A DNA stretch of 64,000 nt from Dichetophora obliterata (taxonomy: Eukaryota > Arthropoda > Insecta > Diptera > Sciomyzidae): the NCBI GenBank assembly GCA_963920525.1, contig OY986437.1, forward strand, positions 109,298,715-109,362,714. Reading direction: 5' to 3'. The position numbers and the translations under genes were made by a program. How positions within the stretch are numbered: the stretch's first letter is position 1; each line of letters starts with the position of its first letter. A model generated the notes under the pieces. It was not told the origin of the DNA. It did not search any database and saw only the letters and a list, made by a program, of their open reading frames with translations. Positions 30,115 through 41,939 of the stretch are shown one piece after another.

Positions 30115-31372
30115 CAGTGGGTAATCATATTATTAGAGCCACTTGCATTTTTTCTCAATTTATTACTTTACAAAGTTATAGTTGAACACAAACGGATACA
30201 TGCATGTGTTTATGATATTTTTACAGTTGGCAACGCTCCTAATTTCATAATGTGGCAAGTTGACGCAATTTCGTAAGAGTAGCCGTTATTTCGTTCAAAA
30301 AAACTCTTCAATAGTTCAGTTGTGATTTATTAAATTTAATTCAAGTTTTTCAAGTTTTTATTTTATTTTTTGAGTGTTTTATTGATATTGTGAAGGTAGG
30401 TTAATATTTTTTTGTTAATTTTGCTTTTTTACTGTGTGGTATTACATATTTTTTAATTGTCTATTGAAGGATCATATTTTAACTATGGGAGAGTCCAAAG
30501 ACCTGTCTCCAAGTAAAATTTCGGAGATAAAAACACTCCTAAAAAACACTGAGCACTCTCAAAGAAAAATAGCATCGATTGCTCTGTTTCAAGAGCATCA
30601 GTGGACCGAATAAAAAAAAACTTGACAAGAAAATGGACTTAGCATCGAGCGTTTAAAGAAATGTGGGCGAAGAAAAATTACTACCTGCCGTGACGAAAGA
30701 AAAATTAAAGACATTTGCTCGAAAAACAGGAGTGTTGGGATTTAAATATCCCAACGTATGAAGTCGACGTATGAAGGACTTGGGCTTCGCATGTCGCTGA
30801 CCTGCATAAAAACCATTTCTTACACTGGCAATGCAGCAAAAACGTCTAAATTGGGCTAAAGAACACAAAAAATGGACAATAGAAGACTGGAAAAAAGTGT
30901 ATAAATTGCCTATCCTTGAATTAAAAGCGTTAAATTTGCTTCAATAATTTACTTTGACAATAAACTGTTTCTGAAAAATTTATCTAAGGTTTGCTTCTCC
31001 GATGAATCTTCAGTTCAGATTTTATCTGACAAATCTCAATTTGTTAGGAGAAGAGCTGGTGAGAAATTAAAAGATGACTGCATTGTGAAGCGAGCAAAGC
31101 ATCTTCCTAGCATCATGGTTTGGCCAGTCATCAGCAGGTAAGGCACAGGCCGCCTGTACATTGTTGAAGGAACAATGAGACAGGATCAATATATTAAGGT
31201 TTGGGAAACAAAACTGCTACCCTAAGCTCAGAAATGGTTCCCAAACAACAAATTTATTTTTATGCTTTCTGATTCTGTCCCTTGTCATAAGGCTAATAGA
31301 GTCTCAAAATTTCTTAATGACAAAAAATTCGTGTTCTTGACTGGCCCGGAAACTCTCTGGATCTTACGATCC
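30115..31372 (+). mobile_element. Tc1-like transposon, 3'-truncated
   Basis: The left end CAGTGGGTAATCATATTATT follows a TA (30113-30114), like Tc1-group TIRs (CAGTG...). The transposase remnant begins about 370 bp in. The element breaks off at about 31372 inside the transposase, where LINE sequence in the opposite orientation begins. The right TIR is missing. Confidence 0.75.
30485..31372 (+). pseudogene. Tc1-like transposase remnant
   Basis: It reads MGESKDLSPSKISEIKTLLK then SQRKIASIA (N-terminal HTH), a decayed middle with stops, MQQKRLNWAKEHKKWTIEDW in another frame, LPSIMVWPVIS, and PNNKFIFMLSDSVPCHKANR with VSKFLNDKKFVFLTGPETL. The second catalytic Asp (FMQDSAPCHTA in intact relatives) is lost, as the sequence is FMLSDSVPCH, and the third motif (SPDLNPIE) is removed by the break. 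Many stops and frameshifts. Confidence 0.8.
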
Positions 31373-32815
31373 GAAAGGTTTCAACAGTTTCTTCTAAAAA
31401 TGCGTATACTGAATATAATCGCGAAAGTGTGCACGTTAAATTATTATTGAAAGAAAAGTTTGAGTCCAAAATTACCCCAAAATCTTTAATCTCATCTACA
31501 AATTGAAGTTGAGTATTTCCAATATAATATGTAGATGAAAAAACTTTTATAGTTTTAGCAAACGAAATGTGAAAGCATTTATTAATATTAAGAAACAGGC
31601 GATTTCTCAAGCACCAATTATAAACAAGATTTATCTTACCTTGTCGAATGCCTTTCAGAAGTCGGTGTATATAGGTATCGACTTGAAAACCATCAGCAAA
31701 AGAAGACTTACAAGAATTTGTAAATACGGCCAAATTCGTCGTTGTTGACCGTCCACTAACAAAACCATGCTGTGACGGGATGTTATATCCCCGTAAAGCA
31801 TAATTTAGTTTAACCTTAATAATATTTTCAAAAAGCTTAGCCGTTTGGGACAGTTTCGATATTGGCCGATAATTTGTGACATCGTTTTTACGTTCACTTT
31901 TGAAAATGGGTGTTATTGAAGCAATTTTCCAATTTGTAATGAAAGTACCAGAGTGCATGATTTGTTAAAAATCAATAAAAGTGGCTTCGCAAGAGAATAT
32001 GCGCATTTTTTAAAAAGAAATGCAGATAACCCATCAATATCTGATTTCATTGATATTTTGATACTGTCTATATCTGCAATAATCTCTTGATCTAACAGAG
32101 AAAATGCACCTATATTAATAGCGCTATCAAATTCAATTTTAGATAAAGCATTATGACGATCAAATTCATTGTCAACTTCGTAATTGGACTTAAAGAATTC
32201 AGCAAAGAGATTGGCAGAATCCTGAATATTATTAGAAATTTTAGAATTTAACGTTAGAGTCGAAAGAACAAACGAGCTATTATTTTTCGCCTAAGCAAAA
32301 CGCCAAAAACCTTAGGATTGAATTTGATATTTTGCTCGATAGAAAGAATATGCTGTTTGTATAAAAACTTGTTTAAAAAATCAAATTAACGCGCAAAATA
32401 TAAGTATTTGTATTGATGCAAAGCACTTTTCGTATCTTTGTAAAGATTATAAATTTGTTTCTTTGATTTTTCAATCTTTTAAGGCCTTTAGTATACCATG
32501 GTAATTTATGGATTTTTTTAGGCAAGTACGGAACATTTTGTTTAAGAATACTATTGATTGTTACTATAAAATTTTTGAAACAGGCTCCTTTATCTTTATT
32601 ATCTTTAGTATATTTAGTGTCAAATGAACCTATCCAATCAACGCGATTGATCAAATAATTAATTACATCAAAGTCACACAAATTAAAATTATATTTTAAA
32701 TCAGCGTCTAGCGCTGCAGGTTTAATAAATTCAAAAAATTCCAATGCCACATCTAGAGGTTCATAATGGACGCTTGGAGGTGATATTGGGAATGCGCAAA
32801 TATCGATAGAAAATT
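31373..32815 (-). pseudogene. Jockey-like LINE ORF2 fragment, both ends missing
   Basis: On the minus strand from 32815: SVHYEPLDVALEFFEF, the endonuclease-RT linker YNFNLCDFDVINYLINRVDW and LPWYTKGLKRLKNQRNKF, then LLDQEIIADIDSIKISMKSD, then RT fingers WKIASITPIFKSERKNDVTN with YRPIS, and SQHGFVSGRSTTTNLAVF. The palm box with F/YADD is deleted between SSFADGFQVDTY and HRLLKGIRQGK. The C-terminal piece LGVILDS-type (FGVILDSNFSFNNNLT, SRLYSVYAFLEE) is then cut at the junction with the Tc1-like element. Catalytically dead. Confidence 0.82.
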
Positions 32816-34248
32816 TAACGTTTTCAGTTACAAAAATCTATAAGGTTATAATAAGGCTTACGACCAAGAATTTGGATGGCTGCAACTGCTTAAAACTACG
32901 CGCTAAAGTTATGCACGACATCTTTTATGTGGCTGAAAAAAAAAAGAAATTACTGCTATTTTTCGTTTTTCCTTTAATGGTTGACATGTTTCTGCAAAAA
33001 TATTTCTTTTGTTTTTTTTTTAACTGGAAAAAACATTAATTATCGATAACTACTAGACACTGTAAGGTACTGCTTCATTAAAAAATCCAAAGCTTAAGTT
33101 GTTAAAACCAGCACTGGAAAACTTATACTAAAGCTAAGCTCAGGTTAATTTTAAGCTGAGTTCAACTAAACTAAAGATAATCTACGTTTTAACCAGCAAT
33201 AAAAATCTAGCCCTGAAAGGTTACTGAAATAAAATAAAAATAGAACTTTCATAAAAATTGCAAAAGTTTTTCCTTTATATATTTATAATATTTTTTATTT
33301 AAATACTGAAAAAAATAAATAAATTACACTGTTTCAAAAATGCATCTTTGGCAAATTTTTAAATATATTCAACTTTGATGGCTGAAATTCGCTAACGGCG
33401 AAAAGCAGACACTATTTATAAAATCTGCTTCCAAAATTAATTTAGAATGGATTGTTGTATATCCTGCAAATTTTTAAAGTGCCATGTTATTCGATATTTC
33501 GAGCGCTTGGGTTATTTAAAATTTCATAATTTGAAGTAGTTCGCTACGTACGAACAGTTTTTATTGATTCCTAAAGAATTCTATTTGCATGACTTATGAT
33601 TCTTATATAAACGATAAGTAATATAATTAGGTTTAACATAAAACATTTTTAGGTCTTCTTAAAAAATTTCTGAATAATGAAGGTTAGTTAGACATGATAT
33701 AAAAAAAAAGAATGCGCTGTCCTTACAAAAAGCCTTTTTAACTCTTTTAGCTTTAAGGAGCCTTTTTCTATTGTGTAATAAGAAATAAACGAGACCGTAC
33801 CTTATTTGTATGGGAGATTTTTAAGTTCATTCGCTTTTCGCTCCCAGAACGAAAGTAGCTTCGGTAAGGCCTAAAAACATTTTATATAAAATTTTGTCTC
33901 GATTGGACCATGGTAAATAGACCCGATGACTACTTAAAATCCTGTGGGACGTGCTGTGCATAAAAAATTCACTGTTTTTACAAAATTACTTGAAAAAAAA
34001 TTGAAAAAAATTAATATTCCATGCCAAAGTGCTTTCACAAATTATTAATTCACCAAATTTTGGAAATACGTTAACACTCTAATCAATACCAACAAAATTA
34101 AAACTATTTAAAGAACTATTAGAATTAAAAACTTCTGTGCTATCTCGGGTATAACTTTTGCTCCGAATATCATTCACACAGGACTCTGTGGCTAAAATTG
34201 TGAGTGATATTGTCTCTGGCAAGTTATTGATAGTTAAAGTCTATACTT
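32816..34248. other. Gene-free AT-rich stretch
   Basis: No gene or delimited repeat supported. Long A/T tracts; possible further decayed LINE sequence near 32816-32950 could not be translated with confidence. Confidence 0.4.
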
Positions 34249-34802
34249 ACACTGCAGTGTAAGACTAATCAGCAGTGAACCAATTAGTCTTTATACAAGT
34301 TAAAAAAACTAGTTTATAATTTTCACGATTAACTAGTTGCAAAAATAGTTTAAACCCAACTAGTTTATGTCAAGTCACAATAAATCAGTTGTAAATCTAA
34401 CCAAAATTCAACCATATTACATGTTGTCAAAATCAACCAGTTCTACAACCATATAACTTTTTGTCAACCACTCAAAACAGGTTCATTAACAAACTTGTGA
34501 AAATTTGAACTTATATAATCTCTTTACAACTAGTCACAGGAATCTACAATTCAAGTAACCAAAACATACTAATTGTAAACTAGTCTGAACCTATTCAGAA
34601 TGGAATTTTACTGACCATAAATTAGTTGTTAACTAGTTAACGTGTTAACTGCTTTGAAATGGACAACTGCTTTTTCCTATTACATCGCCATGTTAAAAAT
34701 ACCAGTTGGGTATATGAAAAAAAAAATAGATCTTGAACTAGTTCTGATCACTTTTTAGCTATTTAAGAGACTGTTTAAATACTAGTTGGTTTCACTGCAG
34801 GG
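34249..34802. mobile_element. Inverted-repeat element rich in ACTAGTT words (about 554 bp)
   Basis: Left end CACTGCAGTGTAAGAC, with GTGAACCAATTAGTC further in; right end read inward CCCTGCAGTGAAACCAACTA. ACTAGTT/AACTAGT occurs more than six times within. TSD not evident. A MITE of unknown group. Confidence 0.5.
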
Positions 34803-36572
34803 TAGTTTTGCTTTAAGACATATACAGTTTTTCTTACAGAAATCAAAGCATTTGAATATCGTTAGTTTTTACAATTTTTGTCTAAAAACCACTTTGTCCT
34901 TGCGGAAGAGGAAGACATCCTTTTTTTTCATAAAACTTTTTTGGAAGAGAACCCAATGCATCTTTTGAAACATCTTAGAGTGTGGAGTTCGAAAAAATGT
35001 TATTTCGATATGCCCTAATACACAGCCTCTTACGATTTCAAGCAGTTGACTGGCCCACTTACCGTTGTTCTATTGAGACCCAATTTTGTAAGAAATGTTG
35101 TTAGGCCTAACCAAAGCTAATTTCGTTCTGAGAGGGAAAATCAAAGGTACTTAAAAATAAGGTAGGTCTACTGGATATAATAGGGGAAAAAAATTGAGAT
35201 ACCATCATATTTACCATCATTTAGTTAAATAAGATCATCTTTTGAAATTTTTGAGCACCTAAAGATATTTCGATATTTGCATTCTAGCACCTAATATGAA
35301 ATTAACTAAAAAATCGTATATCAATTAAATAAATAAATGAGGAAGTGCAAGGAAATACATAAAATACTCAGTGGATTTTACTTTTATTTTTATGATTCAT
35401 TAGCTTAAAACCAGCACTTGCTTAAAATTGCATGAACACATTTTTGATTGGTATTGCGATTAAGAAAATTATTATTGTACGGCATCATCTGACATTTAAA
35501 AGTAGAAAAAAACGCAATCACTTAACAGCGGCTTAGTACAAAAAAGAGGTGTAAATCGTTAAAGAAGCGTTTTGAGAAATACAACAACTATAATTTGGAT
35601 CCGCACTGATTTCATTGCAACAAGTCTGATCTTTAAGCCAAGCTTGCTCTCTGCCCAGCTAGACTCCAGCATGCATCTTTTTTTATTTTTTTGTAGCGAA
35701 GAGTTAATAAATGTTTGCATTGTTTGTGGTTCACGATGCGGCTGCGTATTTTCGTTGTTATGATGGAGAGCAAACCTCTCGTGTTTTTGATTGTATTCTG
35801 CTCTGTTTGGCGATGGACATTCGATGAATGCCATCGACAACGTCAAAAAAAGCTTGCCATCGCGGTAGATAGCCGCTTTATAATGGTTTCAAAGCTCTTG
35901 CCAAGATGTTCTAAATTTACATAGTTAACATTTTGATGGAACTTTATTAAGACATTGTTTAGTTAGGTTTTTTATTCCATTTATTACCTTCATTGACTGC
36001 ATTTTATTTGAAGAATTACATGTTGTGGGCTTTGCTACAAAGCACCTATGCATTACAGAAAAAATTTATACAGAGGACGAGGGCGAACGAAATAAATACG
36101 ACTCAGTCAGACCCAACCTAGGCACTTTTGAAAAAGGTTGTAAGAGTCTCATAACAAGGGCTGCCCAAAAGTTAAATTATTCTAATAAAAAATGTCTCAT
36201 ACAAATTTAGGTATTATAAATCTGTAAACACTGCTACACAAGCGCGTTGGAAGCTAATTTCATCTGGGGGCAGTACAAATGGGGGTGCAAAAATAAAATG
36301 ACCAAAATTTCTTAAAAGAAACATGAATATTAATAAACAAATTTTTTTATTTTAGTTTCAACATAAAAAAATATAAAACTAAATAAAAAAATATTAAAAT
36401 TTCATTATTTTTAAAAGTTTTTCCAATTTCGATATTAGAGACAATTTTTTAAAGGATCTTTCTTTCATATAGTAATATGAAAATATAAGAAATAATTGTT
36501 GCTTTTACAAAGCAAGACTAGGTATATCTTTACATGGTTTAAATGCAACAAGGTACAAAAAGTTATATCAAT
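34803..36572. other. Gene-free stretch, unresolved
   Basis: Overlapping short frames at 35559-35924 are on both strands and show no domain. A somewhat GC-richer patch (35590-35900) may be a decayed repeat. G-rich words at 36265-36290 (CTGGGGGCAG...GGGGGTGC) resemble an internal part of a hAT element end. Confidence 0.35.
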
Positions 36573-36854
36573 TTAAATTCTTCCGCAATGTTTATTTCTG
36601 TCCTTGCGAGAAACAAACTCTCTTACCACCTTCATCGAATTCAATTCTTCGGTTTTATCTTTGTGAATGTGTATGAGTGCTACATGAGTGAGTCGTTTCT
36701 GTGTCATAGTTGCTCGAAGATACGTTTTAAGTCGTTTTAGTGCACTAAAAGGACGCTCAGATGATGCTGCTAATACAGGCACAGTCAAAACCAAAGCAAC
36801 AAGTTTTTCAACTGCACTCAATAGTTTTTTCAGTGTATCCGAATTTTTTTTCAA
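36573..36854 (-). pseudogene. hAT transposase C-terminal dimerisation fragment
   Basis: Open 93-residue frame reading LSAVEKLVALVLTVPVLAAS, SSERPFSALKRLKTYLRATM and TQKRLTHVALIHIHKDKTEE. This is the hAT dimerisation signature ((S)ER.FS.LKR.K.YLR..M...RL..LALL.IH). The N-terminal domains are absent. A hAT-like terminus reading CATAGGCGTAGCAAGC lies inward from 37094, so the parent element probably ended there. Confidence 0.85.
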
Positions 36855-37079
36855 ATTGGAATTGCAGCAGAAATTCTACATTTTGTTCTATCTTTTTGCA
36901 AACACAGAGAAAGAAAATGGTTATCCGAAAGCATACTTATGAAGAAGAGAGAAAGAAGAGCAAAATATATAACACAAAAATATTATTGTTTTAAGAAAAA
37001 CTGATATTTTGAATAGCTTTTGACGTTTTCTTTTTAAGTTGTTTATCTAGCTAAATAAGCGGAGGGGCAAGGGGGGAAG

Positions 37080-37094
37080 CTTGCTACGCCTATG
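37080..37094. mobile_element. hAT-type terminus (right end of the 36.5-kb hAT remnant)
   Basis: Read inward from 37094: CATAGGCGTAGCAAGC, then a C-rich stretch CCCCCCTTGCCCC. The pattern CA..GGCGTAGC is a common hAT end. The opposite end and TSD were not found. Confidence 0.5.
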
Positions 37095-37512
37095 ACATAT
37101 ATTATTAAGGAGTTTTGTTAAAACTTTACGTTAGTAAATTTATAAATTTAGTTATCATACTATATAAAACCCATACTTCCTCAGTAAAATAATTATATGT
37201 GCAACACTTCAAATGCAATCCTAAGCAAACATAACTTAATTTGTTTTATATTATTTTTTTATTAAAATAGTATTGAGGACTTATACGTAAAAGAAAATAT
37301 AACTTGTTGTATTGAAAAAGTTCATAGAAAATATTTATGTGTGCAAAACCTATTTTTATTGATTTTAGGAAATAATACAGAAATATATACATATAAAGAT
37401 TTTTAAAAGAATATATCTTCCTTTCTTATAAATGACTTAGCTAAGCGTGAAAGGAATGAAGTACATCAACGATGGAGCCATCGATTTTCTGCTATTCATC
37501 TTAACCCTTCGT

Positions 37513-39440
37513 TGCATGGAATTGCATATTTGCAATGTTGATTTCTAAGAGATGTAGCGAACACATCCTGTTAACATTCGTAACGGGATTTTAAAAAATT
37601 TATTTAAACATTTTTTTATTAGTTGTTGTTTGTCAAATTGGTGATTTAGTTTGACCAAAATATTGAGTCGAACAAGGTATTTCCTAAACGTAAAAAGAAT
37701 AAGTGAATATTTTTAATAATTATTCAACAAATATCACAAACACTTTCAAACGAAAGTAATATTCTGGAATATAAGTTCATTTTCTTGAAGCATAATAAAT
37801 TTTTTCTGCAATATAACTTGAATTACATAAAATAAATGACTTAGTTGCAAATATGCAATATCATGCACTTGAGAGATTTTGAAATTACATTGCTGATATG
37901 AGATTATATTGCAGATATGCAATTCCATGTATTAAACTTAAATTAATGCTGAAGACTTTTAGTAAGCTTTTGAAGCGTGTCTATTGACGACGAAATTCGA
38001 AAAATTTTTGATTCATGGGAAAATAGCAAGGATGAATTAAGTGAAGATGATGATAATGATCATAAAGATGATAACGTGTCTACGTCAGTATAAATCGTAC
38101 AGAAAATTTTCGAACATCCCGAAGTTGAAGAAGGCCTTTAAAATAATCTAACATTGAAAGAGAAATACACACTCACTGTTTGGAATGAACAACATATTAT
38201 TCCTCGTAAAAAAAAGGTGTCCATCGAATACTGAAAAGTCAGATTTAATAAAATTTGTTGGCATATCAATTCTAATGTCAATTATTCAAATACCCATTAA
38301 TAGTCGTTATTGGACACCTATGAACTTAAATAAATAAATAAGTAAATAAAATAAATAAATAAATTGTAAGAAACACTTTAGTACAGTACGATGTCAATCA
38401 ATTTAAAAAAATTAAATAGTATTTGCATTTGAATGACAGTGCTAATATGAAACAAAGTGATGATCCAAATTTTGACCGGCTTTTTAAAATTCGACCGCTA
38501 GTTAACCATTTGCAAAAGCAATTCAAATCGATTTCATATGAAAATTGCCTTTTTGTTGATAATTATTAACTCTAAGATAATTATTATTATCACTTTTTAC
38601 TCTAAGATAATTATTATACTACCAGTAATGATTGACCTAGCCAAAAAGGCAATACATTCATTGGGTGCAATTCGTCGGAATATATTTCAGAACTCAAAAC
38701 TACCCAGCGTTCCATTATTAATGATGTCAAGCTACATATTGTGGTAAAAGTCCTGAGATCATAGCTGAATGACTTGACAACAAATTTTCTAAGAACATAT
38801 CCATTGAGTGTCCGCATATTTGTTAGACTCATTTACTAGCTAATTTTTGTTGTCAAGTGGTAGAAAGTCTTTACAAAGTAAGAAAGCTAACATAAAATAT
38901 TGAACAAAAGACGAGACATCAGAGAACTTTCCCACAGAATCAAACAGAAGTTCGGTTAGACCATTTTAGTCACTGCCCACAATGAGACTACTAGAGTTTT
39001 ACCTGCCAATTACCAGGGTGCAATGGATATACTCATGTTAGCTGCTCAAAATGTCAGAATAGACTATGTTATAATTAAGATAGATTGTTTTAAACGATTT
39101 CATAATGAATAATGTTTTATGTATTTAATAAATAGCACTGAACTTCAAATTTAGAAACAAAAATTTTTACAGATCAGTGTAATATTTTATATATTTTTTT
39201 ACTGTCCTGTGCTTAAAATTGTCTTAGTTATAGATGAAGGTGAATTTTAATTCTTTATTTTTATTGAATATATAAAATATTTGAAATTATCTCTTAGTTT
39301 AAGTTATTACAAGCTTATAATTTTATATTAAATATGTAAAGTAAAAAGTAATATTTAAACCATCATACAGCACTTTTTATTGCTTTCTGCATGAAATTGC
39401 ATATATGCAATGTTGCGTAACTTCGCTACTATAAATTGCA
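37513..39440 (+). mobile_element. piggyBac-like element, decayed
   Basis: A transposase remnant (37980-39078) is flanked by direct copies of TGCATGGAATTGCATATTTG at 37513 and TGCATGAAATTGCATATATG at about 39389. Inverted versions (ATATGCAATTCCATG, AATATGCAATATCATGC) lie at 37850-37930. These look like terminal/subterminal repeats, but the true ends and TTAA sites were not fixed, so the limits are approximate. Confidence 0.55.
37980..39078 (+). pseudogene. piggyBac-type transposase remnant
   Basis: Pieces in order: an acidic N-terminus SIDDEIRKIFDSWENSKDEL, then EDDDNDHKDDNV; then NDSANMKQSDDPNFDRLFKI with RPLVNHLQKQFKSISYE and NCLFVD (the region before the first catalytic Asp); then GAIRRNIFQNSKLPS; and finally the cysteine-rich tail CQLPGCNGYTHVSCSKCQNR, ending LCYN and a stop at 39076-39078. 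Order and spacing match piggyBac family transposases, whose C-terminal Cys domain binds the TIRs. Stops, frameshifts and a large central deletion (loss of the catalytic core) make it dead. Confidence 0.8.
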
Positions 39441-39569
39441 GATTATTCAAATTTCGTTTAAACATTCCCTAAACAACTCCGATCACATAGACTAACACAA
39501 ACATTTTTCACACACAGGGAGAAAAAGTCATCTAATGAAAGATTAAAGAATTATTTTCAGATGCTTCAT

Positions 39570-40130
39570 TGACTCGAACTGGCGGCTTTTTTATAAACTT
39601 CGGCGGAAAGAATGCCCCACCGGTTTACGATAGGATTCAAGTTATGACTAAAAGCAGGTCACTACAGTACGGGTATATTTCAGATTTATTGAAAGCCATT
39701 TGTGCCTCGTTAAGAATTTGTTATTGCGTTGTCCTGCTGAAAAGTTCAGTTATCCTCGTATTTATAGCATGTGAACTCAATAAAAACATCATCTAATAAC
39801 TCAATATACATTTGTGCATTCGATTTGCACGAAACAAAATACAAAGGAGACTTTCAAAGTATCTGAAACCTGCTGAAATCATCAATGATCCCCGCCCATG
39901 GTTACGCGCATACCTAATTTGTCGTGGGTATCGCAAATTGCGCCGGTATTAATGGCAATCGTCGGGGCCGTTAAGGTTGAACCTTTTTACATCACTTATT
40001 ATGATATTCCCAAATTCTTTCTAGCAAAATTTGTATTTTTCGGCATATGATAGACTGCCTCAATGTGTCATGGTAAAAGCCTGGGTTGAGAGAATGGCTA
40101 TTTTTACTGAGGTATTTCTTAAATGGCATA
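39570..40130 (-). pseudogene. Tc1-like transposase remnant
   Basis: Minus-strand frames give YIELLDDVFIEFTCYKYEDN followed by FQQDNAITN, the region around the second catalytic Asp (FQQDNA). Upstream, SLLCILFRANRMHKC corresponds to the strand before it. The rest is disrupted. Boundaries and TIRs not determined. Confidence 0.5.
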
Positions 40131-40380
40131 TTGCACTTGATTCATCTTAAATGATAACGTAGTACGAATTCGTACTACCACTTTTGTAATGCTCATAACT
40201 CAGCAACAATAGAAGGAAAAATCGAGTAATATAATTGTTACGAATAATTCATTGGTGAAATTAATTCTTTAAAAATTTTTCAAAAGTGCGATTTGGAAGA
40301 AAAAAAATCACGTAACCATGTGATTTCTGAGTGTATGCGTGCGAGTAAAGAGTAGACTACAAACTAGCAGACAATAATAT

Positions 40381-40720
40381 TGTATCTCGAATAATATTGA
40401 CAATATGGTAATGAAATTTTGTGTAGGGGTAGGCACAGCTATGACAAATTAAGGTAAAGAAAGTGGGCGTTATTGGAAAAAGAAGTGTGGAAAAATAAGG
40501 ATAACACTGTATCTCGAATAACATTGAAACTATGGTTCTTAAATTTTGTACAGTGGTAGGCACAATTATAACAAATTACGGTCAGGTATAAGGGTTTTAT
40601 TACACAAAGGGGCGTGGTAATATTAGAAAACACTTGAAATAATATAGACACTAGGGTTATAAAATTCGTTACAAGAATGGGAAGAATTATTACAAAACAC
40701 GGTTAAGAAATATTTTTGTT
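40381..40720. repeat. Three-unit tandem repeat, period about 125-127 bp
   Basis: Units start near TGTATCTCGAATAA (40381), again at 40508, and a poorer third at about 40633. Shared words are GTAGGCACA, TATGACAAATTA/TATAACAAATTA and GGGCGT. It ends about 125 bp before the Helitron start. It may be a local satellite or part of an older repeat. Confidence 0.6.
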
Positions 40721-40846
40721 AAGTTTCTTTATTGGACTCCTGAATAAAAAAAAGTGATCGAGGGACTTCCGACAGCAGATGTGTACCCAGAAAATATTTC
40801 AGGTGGTTTTTAATTTTTTTTTAGACTAACTCCAATTTTTTTTATA

Positions 40847-41904
40847 TCTATATATTAAAAATGAAATGGTGTTCGTTGGTAGCTTTAACACTCATGAACG
40901 ACTCAACGGATTAAGCTAAAAGTTTGGCAGTGATTGTTTTTTAACTCTAGATGGTTTTCGAAAATAAAATTTTTTCCATACCTCTTTCACCGCCCATAAA
41001 TCAATAAAAATTGCATATTTCAGAGGGTAATTTAGTTCCGACGCCAGTAAGTGTTCTAAAAGGTGAGATGACATAATGTCCATGGACCTTATGTCCTTGA
41101 ACCTTATGGCGTTTTCAGACTGGAAAACTGCGCTATTTTTAATACAAATTGTTCAATTTTTATACATTCAGTTAAAGAATTTATTAAAGTTCGGTATGTA
41201 TGTATGAAATTCTGCATTAATAGAAAACTGTGTTAAAAAATTCTGGATGCCAAAATTCTGCAAAATGTGGACTATGAACGACTAAGATAAAAAAGCTTAA
41301 TATAACAACTTTTCGTACAAGAGCAAATAATTTAATCTTAAAAAACACAATTTTGTATCTGAAATACTGTTAAAATGCTGTTAATGGAGAGCAGACTTTT
41401 TAAAAGCAACATTCTTAAAAAACAGTATATTGAAATAATGGAAAATTAGACAGACAGTATTTCAAAAATTCTGAAAATTCGTATGAAACTAAAATTTTTT
41501 ATTTTGGCTTGTATGGTTACTTTCGGCAACTGTTTTAAAAATTGGCTTCGTCGCACTATGTTACGCCCCTTTTTCCTGAAAAAAGCGTCGAGTGAAGCAA
41601 AGTTCGTCAGCTAAAAACTAAGCTAAGCGGAAATTTAGTAGTCGATTTGTTTCGAGTACGAGATGGTATGATGAAGAACACAAATTATCCAAACCATCTT
41701 TTACCGCCCACAAATCAACAAAAATTCTATATTTCGGACGGTCAAAAATTTTACGGACTCTACATTTTGGACGAATTAGACTTAAATTTGTTGATTTAGT
41801 TCATGTGGCTACTTTCGGAAAAAAATGTTTCCGATTAACATGAAAATTTGTATATGGCAGCAAGGCGGTGTGTGGCAGGACAACGTCCGCCGGGGAATAC
41901 TAGT
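40847..41904 (+). mobile_element. Non-autonomous Helitron (1058 bp)
   Basis: The 5' end is TCTATATATTAAAAATG, directly after an A. The 3' end is a short GC-rich hairpin (GGACAACGTCC) followed by GCCGGGGAATACTAGT, then a host T. A TC start, CTAG(T) end, subterminal hairpin and insertion between A and T are Helitron hallmarks. No Rep/helicase coding is inside, so it relied on a rolling-circle transposase in trans. A segment CCGCCCA.AAATCAA.AAAAATT occurs twice internally (about 40990 and 41705). Confidence 0.8.
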
Positions 41905-41939
41905 TATATAATATATAATAAAAATATGTATCTTTTTTC

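Noticed and set aside
29980..30276. 98-aa hydrophobic frame
   Set aside because: T-rich DNA gives Phe/Leu/Ile runs; it overlaps the Tc1-like TIR and has no conserved features.
35559..35924. Overlapping 95-, 63- and 69-aa frames on both strands
   Set aside because: No domain, and open frames on both strands point to chance or an unidentified repeat.
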